Below the pieces are notes generated by a model, which did not search any database, had not been told where the DNA came from, and was given only the letters and a program-made list of their open reading frames with translations. Source: Actinomycetes bacterium (GTDB taxonomy: Bacteria; Actinomycetota; Acidimicrobiia; Acidimicrobiales; CADCSY01). Taken from it: a stretch of 40,852 bases of DNA. The stretch covers positions 1 through 40,852 of the forward strand of contig JAODBP010000045.1 of NCBI GenBank assembly GCA_025464025.1, in the 5' to 3' direction. Of this stretch, positions 1 through 6,957 are shown one piece after another. Made by a program: the position numbers and the translations under genes. Numbering within the stretch: the stretch's first letter is position 1; every line of letters begins with the position of its first letter.

Positions 1-2
1 CC

Positions 3-515
3 ATGGACATCGTCGAGCCGATCGCCCCCGAGGACCTGTCTCCGGCGCTGCGGGAGCTCTACGACGCCACGCCTCGGCCCGGTCTCAAGGCCTTCGTGCA
101 GATCATGGGCAACGCCGAGCGCTTCCACCTCGAGTTCTCACGCCTCTACGCCGGCGTCCGGTTCGAGAACCACCTCGGCGACAAGCTGACCGAGCTGGTC
201 CGGATCACCGTCGCCAACACCACCAAGTGCCCGGTGTGCATGGGCGGCCGCCTGCCCGCCGCCGTCGAGGCCGGCATGAGCGAGGCGCTCGTCTGCATGC
301 TCGACACCCCCGACGACGGCGACTTCACCGACGCCGAACGGGCCGCGATCCGCTTCGCCCACAAGTTCGGCACCGACCACCTCGCCGTCGACGACGCCGA
401 CAAGGCCGCGCTGCGAGCCCACTTCACCGACGAGCAGATCGTGGAGCTGGCGATCGTCTGCGCCCTGTGCCTGGGCTACGGCCGGTTCTCGGCCATCTGC
501 GGCCTCTCCGACTGA
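3..515 (+). CDS. Carboxymuconolactone decarboxylase / AhpD-like protein
   Basis: A 170-aa protein of the CMD/AhpD all-helical family, whose members are either decarboxylases or thiol peroxidase-type reductases. Residues 64-79 show the family core E-x11-C-x2-C (E64, C76, C79 in KCPVCMGG). The His that normally follows the second Cys in AhpD is replaced by Arg (R83), so peroxidase-type proton relay is uncertain. The ATG is only two bases into the window, so an upstream extension cannot be excluded. The next gene is convergent. Substrate cannot be named. Confidence 0.8.
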   Translation: MDIVEPIAPEDLSPALRELYDATPRPGLKAFVQIMGNAERFHLEFSRLYAGVRFENHLGDKLTELVRITVANTTKCPVCMGGRLPAAVEAGMSEALVCMLDTPDDGDFTDAERAAIRFAHKFGTDHLAVDDADKAALRAHFTDEQIVELAIVCALCLGYGRFSAICGLSD

Positions 516-528
516 GGTGCTCTGACCG

Positions 529-897
529 TCAGCCCCAGTTCTGGGCCAGGGTGAGGCAGAACGGGTGGCCGCTCGGGTCGAGGAGCACCCGCCAGGTCTC
601 ACCCGGCTGCTCGGGCGCCAGCGAGGCACCGGCCGCGACGCACGCCGTCACGCCGGCATCCAGGTCGTCGACGGCGAGGTCGAGGTGGAACTGCTTCGTG
701 CCGTGCTCGTTCGGCCAGCTCGGCGGCTGGTGGTCGGCCACGGTGCCGAAACCGAGGGCGACGCCGGGCCCCTGGAGCATGGCGTACTCGTCCTGCTCGT
801 GCACGACCTCCCAGCCGAGGACCTGGGCCCAGAAACGAGCATCCCGGCGGGCGTCGGAGCTGTCGAGCGTCATCATCTTCATCGTTGCAAGAGCCAT
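529..897 (-). CDS. VOC/glyoxalase-fold family protein
   Basis: A 122-aa single-module vicinal-oxygen-chelate protein. It begins with a typical opening (MALATMKMMTLDSSDARRDA) and a FWAQVLGWEV helix. It carries the second half-module HLDLAVDDLDAGV and ends with VLLDPSGHPFCL, the usual VOC tail. Such small proteins include glyoxalases, antibiotic-binding proteins and dioxygenase relatives, so no reaction is assigned. The start at 897 is the first ATG; an internal ATG at 882 is possible. It is divergent from the AraC-type gene, with about 26 bp between the chosen starts. Confidence 0.8.
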   Translation of the reverse strand: MALATMKMMTLDSSDARRDARFWAQVLGWEVVHEQDEYAMLQGPGVALGFGTVADHQPPSWPNEHGTKQFHLDLAVDDLDAGVTACVAAGASLAPEQPGETWRVLLDPSGHPFCLTLAQNWG

Positions 898-911
898 CCC
901 GGCATCGTGCC

Positions 912-917
912 TACCCT
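912..917 (+). promoter_or_regulatory. -10 element (TACCCT) for the AraC-type gene
   Basis: TACCCT ends 6 nt before the GTG at 924. This spacing recurs at many starts in the window and implies a leaderless transcript. It supports GTG 924 over the TTG at 885. Confidence 0.45.
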
Positions 918-923
918 CGTCCG

Positions 924-1814
924 GTGGCCGCTTGTAGAGATGCGACAGCGAGCCCGCCGACGGCGTCGACGGCAGGCATCCTGCGCCCGGAGGAGCTGGC
1001 CCAGCACGTCGATCTGGTGCGCCGGCCCGCCGGCACCGCCGTCGCGCCGTGGGTCGAGAACCACTGGTCGCTCCGCTGGGACCTGGCCGAGGGCCAGTCG
1101 TTCACGAGCCAGGTCCTGCCCCATCCGACCTGCTCGCTCACCGTCGAGGTCGGCTACCGGCGAGCCGGCCTGCCCGACGGCACGAGCGTCTTCATCACCG
1201 GCGTCACCACGGCCCGGTTCGACGTCGAGATCCGGGACGCGGGGCGCGTCCTCGGTGTCCGCTTCCGGCCGGGTGGGCTCGCCGCCCTCACCGGCCAGGC
1301 GGCGACGGCGTGGACGGATGGCGTCGTCCCCGCCGCCGATGCGCTGCCGTCATCGCTGTGCGCCACCCTGGCCGATGCGGACCTGGTCGCCGACGTCGAC
1401 GGGTGGTTGGCCGAGGCCGAGGCCGGCCTGGTCGCCATGGCCGCCGACCGCGGTGGCGAGAACGCTCGCTACGAGCGGCTGGTGGCCATCGTCGGCGACA
1501 TGCTCGCCGACCGGTCGCTCCTGTCCGTCGCCGATGTGGCGGCGCGGCACGGCGTGTCGGTGCGCACGCTCCAGCGGCTCTTCACCCACTACGTCGGCAT
1601 CGGGCCGAAGTGGGTGCTGGCCCGGTACCGGATGCACGACGTCGTCAGCGCCATCGACGCCGGCTACGAGGGCACGCTCACCGACCTCGCCCACCGCTTC
1701 GGCTGGTACGACCAGGCCCACTTCACGCGGGACTTCACCACTCTGGTGGGCGTGCCGCCGAGCGCCTACCGAGACGGGCCTACGCCGGCACGAAGTCGAG
1801 GTGGAGGTCGGTGA
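924..1814 (+). CDS. AraC-family transcriptional regulator (DUF6597-type sensor domain)
   Basis: A 296-aa regulator. The N-terminal half (about residues 15-125, with WVENHWSLRWDL and HPTCSLTVEVG) resembles the DUF6597 domain found in AraC-type activators. The C-terminal 100 residues form a two-HTH AraC domain: SVADVAARHGVSVRTLQRLF is the first HTH and DLAHRFGWYDQAHFTRDF the second. GTG 924 is chosen because a TACCCT -10 lies 6 nt upstream; a TTG at 885 would add 13 residues and run into the divergent VOC gene. The 3' end overlaps the convergent P450 gene by 35 bp. The inducer is unknown; either neighbour could be its target. Confidence 0.85.
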   Translation: MAACRDATASPPTASTAGILRPEELAQHVDLVRRPAGTAVAPWVENHWSLRWDLAEGQSFTSQVLPHPTCSLTVEVGYRRAGLPDGTSVFITGVTTARFDVEIRDAGRVLGVRFRPGGLAALTGQAATAWTDGVVPAADALPSSLCATLADADLVADVDGWLAEAEAGLVAMAADRGGENARYERLVAIVGDMLADRSLLSVADVAARHGVSVRTLQRLFTHYVGIGPKWVLARYRMHDVVSAIDAGYEGTLTDLAHRFGWYDQAHFTRDFTTLVGVPPSAYRDGPTPARSRGGGR

Positions 1815-3054
1815 GCCCCCGCAGGATCCAGGTCGGCTCGTAGTTGAAGCGGCGATCGCCGACCGGGCCGTGGTGCTCCTCGACGAGGCGGATCTCACTC
1901 GTGCGGTCGAGGAGGCGTTCGAGGCTGACCCGGCCCTCGGCCCGGGCGAGCGGGCCGCCGGGGCAGGAGTGCACGCCCCGCCCGAAGGCGATGTGGGCCT
2001 GCACGCCCGTCCGGTCGATCTGGAACTCGTGCGGGCACTCGAACCGTCGGGGGTCGCGGTTCGCCGCGCCGTTGAGCATCATCACCGGCGTGCCGGCCTT
2101 GACCTCGACGCCGCCGATCTCCGTGGTCCGGCGAGCGAGGCGGAAGTCGGCCTTGACCGGGCTCTCGAGCCGCAGCACCTCCTCGAGGAAGACGGGGATC
2201 AGCTCCTTGTCGCGCCGCAGCTGGTCCTGCACCTCGGTGTGCTCGGCGAGGTGCTTGAGCGCAGCGGCGAGCAGTCGGGCCGTGGTCTCCTGGCCGGCGG
2301 CGAAGAGAAAGGTCGCCGTGCGCACGACCGAGGTCACGTCGGGGGTCGTGCCGTCGGGGTAGGTGGCGAGGGCGAGGGCGGTGAGCACGTCGCCCCGCGG
2401 CTCCCGGCGACGGTCCTCGACGTAGGCGGAGAAGTAGGCGTCGAGCCAGGCCAGCGGGTTCTCGCCCGGGCTGCCCTCCTGGCCGGCACCGATCTGGCCC
2501 GGCGACGTGCTGAGGCCGAAGCCCTCCCGGAACCGCTCGTGCTCCTCCTCGGGCACGCCGAGCAGGTCGGCCACCACGAGCATGGCGAACGGCTGCGAGT
2601 AGGCCCGGATGAACTCGACCCGCCCGGCGGCGAGGAGGTCGTCGACCATCTCGTCGGCGAGGCGCGACATGAACGCCTCGTTGTCCTTCAGCCGCCGGGG
2701 CGTGATGAGACGCATGAGCAGCGCCCGCTCCCGGCTGTGCTCGGGCGGGTCCATCGTCACCATGTGCTCGTGCATGGGCAGCGCGGTGCGGTGCTCGGCG
2801 ACGATGTCGGTGATGTCGTCGCCCTCGAGGGGGACGGGGAACATGGCGAACGGGCCGACCACCGAGTTGCACGACGAGAACGTCTCGTTGTCGCGGTAGA
2901 TCTCGCTGATCTCCTCGTAGCCGGTGACGGCGACCACGCCGAGGTGGGGGAGGTGCAGCACCGGGCACTGGGCCCGGAGCTCGTCGAAGTACGGGTACGG
3001 GTCCTCGACGAGCGAGTCGTCGCTGAAGAAGTCGATCGTCGTCCAGTCGCCCAT
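1780..3054 (-). CDS. Cytochrome P450
   Basis: A soluble 424-aa bacterial class I P450 mono-oxygenase needing ferredoxin and reductase partners, none of which is in the window. All signatures are present: I-helix oxygen-activation motif AGQETT at 253-258, ExxR at E292-R295, and the heme loop FGRGVHSCPGG with axial Cys364. The start is ATG 3054 with a strong GAGGGGG ribosome site just upstream. It is divergent from the TetR gene at 3116, and a near-perfect palindrome lies between the two, so the TetR protein probably controls it. The substrate is not identifiable; steroid or lipid hydroxylation fits the surrounding CoA-ester and SDR genes. The 3' end overlaps the AraC gene. Confidence 0.93.
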   Translation of the reverse strand: MGDWTTIDFFSDDSLVEDPYPYFDELRAQCPVLHLPHLGVVAVTGYEEISEIYRDNETFSSCNSVVGPFAMFPVPLEGDDITDIVAEHRTALPMHEHMVTMDPPEHSRERALLMRLITPRRLKDNEAFMSRLADEMVDDLLAAGRVEFIRAYSQPFAMLVVADLLGVPEEEHERFREGFGLSTSPGQIGAGQEGSPGENPLAWLDAYFSAYVEDRRREPRGDVLTALALATYPDGTTPDVTSVVRTATFLFAAGQETTARLLAAALKHLAEHTEVQDQLRRDKELIPVFLEEVLRLESPVKADFRLARRTTEIGGVEVKAGTPVMMLNGAANRDPRRFECPHEFQIDRTGVQAHIAFGRGVHSCPGGPLARAEGRVSLERLLDRTSEIRLVEEHHGPVGDRRFNYEPTWILRGLTDLHLDFVPA

Positions 3055-3071
3055 TGAGCGCCCCCTCGTTC

Positions 3072-3095
3072 GATGCTGAGCAGTTGCTTAGCATC
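3072..3095. promoter_or_regulatory. Palindromic operator, copy 1 (P450/TetR divergent promoter)
   Basis: A 24-bp inverted repeat with 10 of 12 pairs matching: GATGCTgAGCA at the left and TGCTtAGCATC at the right. Its core, bases 3074-3093, recurs with 17 of 20 bases identical at 3733-3752. Both copies flank the TetR gene, which makes it the probable TetR binding site. Consensus TGCTNAGCAGTYGCTNAGCA. Confidence 0.7.
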
Positions 3096-3115
3096 GGCCA
3101 GGACGGTGTGGCAAG

Positions 3116-3715
3116 ATGCGCGGCGTGGCCACCCCCGCGTCGTCGCGCCGCATCGGCGCCGAGGACTCCAGCACCCGCGCCCAGCTCGTCGACGCCGCCG
3201 AGCACCTCATGCTCGAGGAGGGCTACGCCGCCGTCACGTCGCGGAAGGTGGCGGCCCGGGCCGGCCTGAAGCCCCAGCTCGTCCACTACTACTTCCGGAC
3301 CATGGACGACCTCTACGTCGAGGTCTTCCGGCGTGGGGCAGAGGCGAACCTGGCCACGTTCGAACGGGCGCTGGCCGCCGACGGCTCGCTCCAGAACATC
3401 TGGAAGCTCAACAACGACCCGCGGGGCGCGGCGCTCACCATCGAGTTCGCCGCCCTGGCCAACCACCGCAAGGAGATCCGGACCGAGATCGCCCGCTACG
3501 CCGAGCGGTTCCGGGCCGCCCAGCTCCAGGCCCTCGGCGACGCCCTCGCCCGGGCCGGCGTGCCCGAGGAGCAGATGCCGGCGATCGCCGCCCTCCTGCT
3601 CATGACGGGCCTCACCCAGGTGCTCGCCCTCGAGAAGGTGCTGGGGATGAGCACCGGCCACGACGAGACCCGACGGTTCGTCGAGGGCGCCATCGCCCGG
3701 CTCGAGGACGGGTGA
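3116..3715 (+). CDS. TetR-family transcriptional regulator
   Basis: A 199-aa TetR protein. The HTH lies at about residues 20-66 (TRAQLVDAAEHLMLEEGYAA, then SRKVAARAGLKPQLVHYYF), followed by an all-helical ligand domain. ATG 3116 is used; GTG 3125 is an in-frame alternative that would shorten it by 3 residues. A palindrome upstream (3072-3095) and a second copy just after the gene (3733-3752) suggest that it represses itself, the divergent P450 and the downstream SDR. It is not KstR- or KstR2-like. The ligand is unknown. Confidence 0.9.
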   Translation: MRGVATPASSRRIGAEDSSTRAQLVDAAEHLMLEEGYAAVTSRKVAARAGLKPQLVHYYFRTMDDLYVEVFRRGAEANLATFERALAADGSLQNIWKLNNDPRGAALTIEFAALANHRKEIRTEIARYAERFRAAQLQALGDALARAGVPEEQMPAIAALLLMTGLTQVLALEKVLGMSTGHDETRRFVEGAIARLEDG

Positions 3716-3732
3716 CGGTCACCGACCCAGCG

Positions 3733-3752
3733 TGCTAAGCAGTCGCTCAGCA
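3733..3752. promoter_or_regulatory. Palindromic operator, copy 2 (upstream of SDR)
   Basis: TGCTAAGCAGTCGCTCAGCA shares 17 of 20 bases with the core of the palindrome at 3072-3095. It sits 22 bp before the SDR start codon and 18 bp after the TetR stop codon. Confidence 0.65.
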
Positions 3753-3773
3753 TTCGGAGCGAGGGGAGACCCG

Positions 3774-4523
3774 ATGGGTGAGCTCGACGGCAAGGTCGCG
3801 GTGATCACCGGTGGCGGGTCCGGCATGGCGAAGGCGGCGGCCCAGGTGTTCGTGCGGGAAGGCGCCAAGGTGCTGGTCGCGGACATCAGCGGTCTCCAGG
3901 ACCAGACGGCGAGCGAGCTCGGCGTGGCCGCCGCCCCGTTCCGGGTCGACGTGACCGACGAGGCCTCGGTCGAGGCCATGTTCGCCGCCGCCCTCGACGC
4001 GTTCGGCCGGGTCGACGCCGTGCTCAACGTCGCCGGCGTGGGCAGCGGTGGCGCCCTGGCCGACACCACCATGGAGGAGTACGACCGGGTCATGGCGGTC
4101 GACCTCAAGGGCGTGATGCTCGGGACCAAGCACGGCATCCGCACCATGGTCCCGACCGGGGGTGGGGTGATCCTCAACTGGTCGTCGATCGGTGGCATGA
4201 ACGGCTCGCGGATGCCGACGAGCGTGTACTCGGCGGCCAAGGCCGGGGTGATCTCGCTCACCAAGGCGGCGGCCATCGAGTACGGCGAGCAGGGCATCCG
4301 GGCCAACGCCATCTGCCCCGGCTTCATCGAGACGCCGATGTCGGGCGGCAAGGGGGCCGCCGAGCGCTTCCCCGCCCTCGTGCAGGGGTCGTGCCTGCGG
4401 CGAGGCGGCCAACCCGAGGAGGTCGCCGAGCTGGCGTCGTTCCTCGCCTCCGACCGGGCCGGCTACATCACCGGTGCGGTCGTCCCCATCGACGGGGGCA
4501 GCACCTGCACCCTGCCGAGCTGA
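3774..4523 (+). CDS. Short-chain dehydrogenase/reductase (SDR)
   Basis: A 249-aa classical SDR that should oxidise or reduce an alcohol/ketone with NAD(P). It has the nucleotide loop TGGGSGMA, the NVAG motif, the catalytic Ser in NWSSIGG, YSAAK as Tyr-x3-Lys, and the PGFIETPM strand. ATG 3774 is preceded by GAGGGGAG at optimal spacing, which excludes the longer reading from 3732. The operator copy at 3733-3752 lies in its promoter, so it is probably co-regulated with the P450. The two could act sequentially (hydroxylation then oxidation), which is an inference. Confidence 0.92.
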   Translation: MGELDGKVAVITGGGSGMAKAAAQVFVREGAKVLVADISGLQDQTASELGVAAAPFRVDVTDEASVEAMFAAALDAFGRVDAVLNVAGVGSGGALADTTMEEYDRVMAVDLKGVMLGTKHGIRTMVPTGGGVILNWSSIGGMNGSRMPTSVYSAAKAGVISLTKAAAIEYGEQGIRANAICPGFIETPMSGGKGAAERFPALVQGSCLRRGGQPEEVAELASFLASDRAGYITGAVVPIDGGSTCTLPS

Positions 4524-4641
4524 CCGTCCGAGCCACGAGGACGGTGGAGACCGCCCGATCTCGGGTCCTTCGGCCCTGTCCCCGGCGATCCCCGGGGCGG
4601 ACGATGGCTCCAGGTCAGGACGGACTGCCAGAGGAGCCAGC

Positions 4642-5679
4642 ATGCGCGCACTCGTGTACCACGGACCCGGGAACAAGGCCTGGGAGGAGGTGCGGCAGCC
4701 GACGCTGATCGACGACACCGACGCCATCGTGCGGGTCGATGCCACCACGATCTGCGGCTCGGACCTCCACATCCTCAAGGGCGACGTCCCGGCAGTGACC
4801 GATGGTCGCATCCTCGGTCACGAGGCCGTCGGCACGGTCGAGTCCGTCGGGTCGTCGGTGAAGCACCTGCGCCCCGGCGACCGCGTGCTGGTCTCCTGCA
4901 TCACGGCGTGCGGCGCCTGCCAGTTCTGCCGCCAGGCGCGCTACGGCCAGTGCACCGGTGGCGGAGGCTGGATCCTCGGCCACCTCATCGACGGCACCCA
5001 GGCCGAGTACGTGCGGGTGCCGTTCGCGGACACGTCCACCTACCCGGCGCCGGACGGTGTCAGCGACGAGCACCTGCTGATGCTCTCCGACATCCTGCCG
5101 ACGGGTTACGAGGTCGGCGTGCTCAACGGCGCCATCTGCCCCGGTGACGTGGTCGCGGTGATCGGTGCCGGCCCGGTCGGCCTGTCGGCGATCCTGGGAG
5201 CCCAGCTGTTCAGCCCCAGCCACGTCGTCGCCATCGACCTGGACGACGGTCGGCTGGACGCGGCGAAGCAGTTCGGCGCCGATGTCATCGTCAACAACGG
5301 GCGGGAAGATCCCCTCGAGGTCGTCAAGGGCCTCACCGACGGACTCGGTGCCGATGTCGTCATCGAAGCGGTCGGCACCCCGGCCACCTTCGAGCTGGCC
5401 ACCACCCTGGTGCGGCCCTGCGGGCACGTGGCCAACATCGGCGTGCACGGCCAGCCGGCGACCCTCCACCTCGAGCACCTCTGGAGCAGGGACGTCACCA
5501 TCACCACCGGCCTCGTCGACACCAGCACGATCCCGACGCTGCTGCGCCTGCTGGGCCACCGGCTCAACGTCGAGCGGTTCGTCACCCACCACTTCGCCAT
5601 GGACGACTTCATGGCCGCCTACGACACGTTCGCCCGCGCCGCCGACACCGGCGCGCTCAAGGTCGTCGTCAGCCGATGA
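4642..5679 (+). CDS. Zinc-dependent medium-chain alcohol dehydrogenase
   Basis: A 345-aa zinc MDR enzyme. The catalytic zinc ligands are C38 (CGSD), H60 and E61 (GHE). The structural zinc Cys set C90, C93, C96, C104 is intact in ACGACQFC...QC. The Rossmann motif is VIGAGPVGL. The sequence type resembles secondary-alcohol/isopropanol-type dehydrogenases, with LPTGYEVGV before the cofactor domain. The start is ATG 4642 behind GAGGAG; the longer frame from 4474 is a shadow. A stub ORF begins on its stop codon (ATGA at 5676), so something was once coupled to it. Confidence 0.93.
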   Translation: MRALVYHGPGNKAWEEVRQPTLIDDTDAIVRVDATTICGSDLHILKGDVPAVTDGRILGHEAVGTVESVGSSVKHLRPGDRVLVSCITACGACQFCRQARYGQCTGGGGWILGHLIDGTQAEYVRVPFADTSTYPAPDGVSDEHLLMLSDILPTGYEVGVLNGAICPGDVVAVIGAGPVGLSAILGAQLFSPSHVVAIDLDDGRLDAAKQFGADVIVNNGREDPLEVVKGLTDGLGADVVIEAVGTPATFELATTLVRPCGHVANIGVHGQPATLHLEHLWSRDVTITTGLVDTSTIPTLLRLLGHRLNVERFVTHHFAMDDFMAAYDTFARAADTGALKVVVSR

Positions 5680-5792
5680 CCGTGGAGGCGTGGCTGGAGG
5701 CAGCGATCGCGATGCCGTCAGCGCACGGGGTGCTCCCGATCCACGACGAGGCGGACATCACGGTCGTCGTACGAAGTGGCCGGTGCAGTTGA
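5676..5792 (+). CDS. 38-codon stub ORF coupled to the ADH gene
   Basis: ATG 5676 overlaps the ADH stop codon as ATGA, the arrangement used by truly coupled genes elsewhere in this window. The peptide starts MTVEAWLEAAIAMPSAHGVL and reads well for about 25-30 codons. It then runs into the 3' end of a minus-strand gene remnant and stops. It is best seen as the 5' fragment of a lost gene. I do not recognise the family. Confidence 0.3.
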   Translation: MTVEAWLEAAIAMPSAHGVLPIHDEADITVVVRSGRCS

Positions 5793-5958
5793 AGCCCGAC
5801 GGCGGTGAGCTCCACCGCTGGAAGGCGCCGTTGCGCACGACCTCGAAGATGAAGCACGTGGCCGGGCGCTCGTTCGCCGGACCGGCCGCGGGCAGCAGCC
5901 CGTAGGCGTTCCAGTCGGCGACATTCCGGATGGCGGCGAGCATCCCGGGCCGGGTCAG
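5758..5958 (-). pseudogene. C-terminal remnant of a LivK-type ABC substrate-binding protein
   Basis: About 66 codons from LTRPGMLAAIRNV to the stop align with the C-terminus of the intact binding protein at 6958-8346. Shared positions are LTR, V..W...GL, a PAN/AAN, P..C, a G-F/V-x-F stretch and a final F/L-x-C. The remaining ~350 residues and a start are missing. Upstream sequence (5959-6025) does not continue the similarity. The remnant lies on the opposite strand to the stub ORF, so a deletion or inversion joined them near 5745-5760. Confidence 0.6.
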
Positions 5959-6025
5959 CTCCGGACGACCGCCGGTTCCTCGTGCGGGCACCCGCCCGGA
6001 GCGTGCGACCGGCGGGGGAGCGGGC

Positions 6026-6856
6026 TCAGCCCTCCGGCATCAGCCCGAGCAGGCGGTCGGCCCGGCTCGCCGCCATCCGCTGCACCCAGTCGGGGTGGGG
6101 GGAGACGGCGAAGGCGCCCGACGCGACCTGGGCGAGCATGAGCCGGGCCGCCTCGGTCGGCGGCATGCCGTCGGCCAGCACCTTGCGCATGGCGTCGACG
6201 TGGTCGCCGGGCGCACCGGCGTTGGCGTCGGCGTAGATCCGCGTGTTGACCGGGCCGGGGAGGGCGACCGACACCTGCACCGGCGCGCCGGTCGACGTCA
6301 GCCCGTCGGCCAGCGCCTCGCTCAGGGCGAGGACCCCGTGCTTCGACACCTGGTACACCGCGTGCTGCGCACCCGAGGTCAACGAGGCGACGGAGGCGAG
6401 GTTGAGCACGACCGCGGGCCGGCCGGCCTCGAGCATGCGGGGGACGAACGCCCGGACGCCGTGGTACACGCCGTTCAGGTTGATGTCGATCACCCGGTGC
6501 CACGACTCGGGCGACTCCTCCCAGATCAGGCCGACGTGCTCGATGCCGGCGTTGTTGATCAGCAGGGCCACGTCGCCGTGCTCGGCGAACGCGGTCGCGG
6601 CGAGGGCGTCGACGGCGTCGTAGTCACGCACGTCGGTGACCACCGTCGTGGCCCGACCGCCGGCGGCCTCGACCCGCTGGGCCACGGCGTCGAGCCCGGC
6701 GGCATCGACGTCGGACAACACGACCGGCATGCCGATGGCGGTGGCCACCTCGGCGAAGGCCGAGCCCAGGCCGCCCGCCGCGCCGGTGATGACGGCGACC
6801 CGCCCGCCCCACCGCTCCCGTGCCTGTCCCAGCTCGTCGTCCACTCGATCGGTCAC
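6026..6856 (-). CDS. Short-chain dehydrogenase/reductase (SDR)
   Basis: A 276-aa SDR with TGAAGGLG, NNAG, NLASVAS and Tyr-x3-Lys as YQVSK. The C-terminal extension (after PGPVNTRIYAD) is of the type seen in SDRs acting on bulky hydrophobic substrates. GTG 6856 is chosen because TACTGT lies 7 nt upstream, giving a leaderless transcript. A 25-bp inverted repeat (6884-6908) sits just upstream. It is divergent from the LivK-type lipoprotein gene, and a related SDR lies on the far side of that gene (8445-9260). Confidence 0.92.
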   Translation of the reverse strand: MTDRVDDELGQARERWGGRVAVITGAAGGLGSAFAEVATAIGMPVVLSDVDAAGLDAVAQRVEAAGGRATTVVTDVRDYDAVDALAATAFAEHGDVALLINNAGIEHVGLIWEESPESWHRVIDINLNGVYHGVRAFVPRMLEAGRPAVVLNLASVASLTSGAQHAVYQVSKHGVLALSEALADGLTSTGAPVQVSVALPGPVNTRIYADANAGAPGDHVDAMRKVLADGMPPTEAARLMLAQVASGAFAVSPHPDWVQRMAASRADRLLGLMPEG

Positions 6857-6863
6857 GGCGGCG

Positions 6864-6869
6864 ACAGTA
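6864..6869 (-). promoter_or_regulatory. -10 element (TACTGT) of the SDR gene
   Basis: Read on the minus strand, TACTGT ends 7 nt before the GTG at 6856, the leaderless layout common in this window. Confidence 0.4.
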
Positions 6870-6883
6870 CGACCCTTGCCGAG

Positions 6884-6908
6884 TCACAACACTGAGATTA
6901 CGTTGTGA
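6884..6908. promoter_or_regulatory. Inverted repeat TCACAAC-N11-GTTGTGA in a divergent promoter
   Basis: Perfect 7-bp arms separated by 11 bp, between the divergent SDR (6856) and LivK-type (6958) genes. It is a candidate operator. The inner and right part (GAGATTAC, TGTGATC) is shared with the region upstream of the second SDR at 9287-9303. Confidence 0.55.
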
Positions 6909-6957
6909 TCTAGGTGGTATCCGGACGAGCCCTCGCCCGGAGATGGAGGGGGATCCG

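Noticed and set aside
4563..4576. GGGTCCTTCGGCCC upstream of the ADH gene, similar to a DosR/DevR box core
   Set aside because: Only the outer GGG-N-C and G-N-CCC positions fit, one copy only, and no other hypoxia gene is near.
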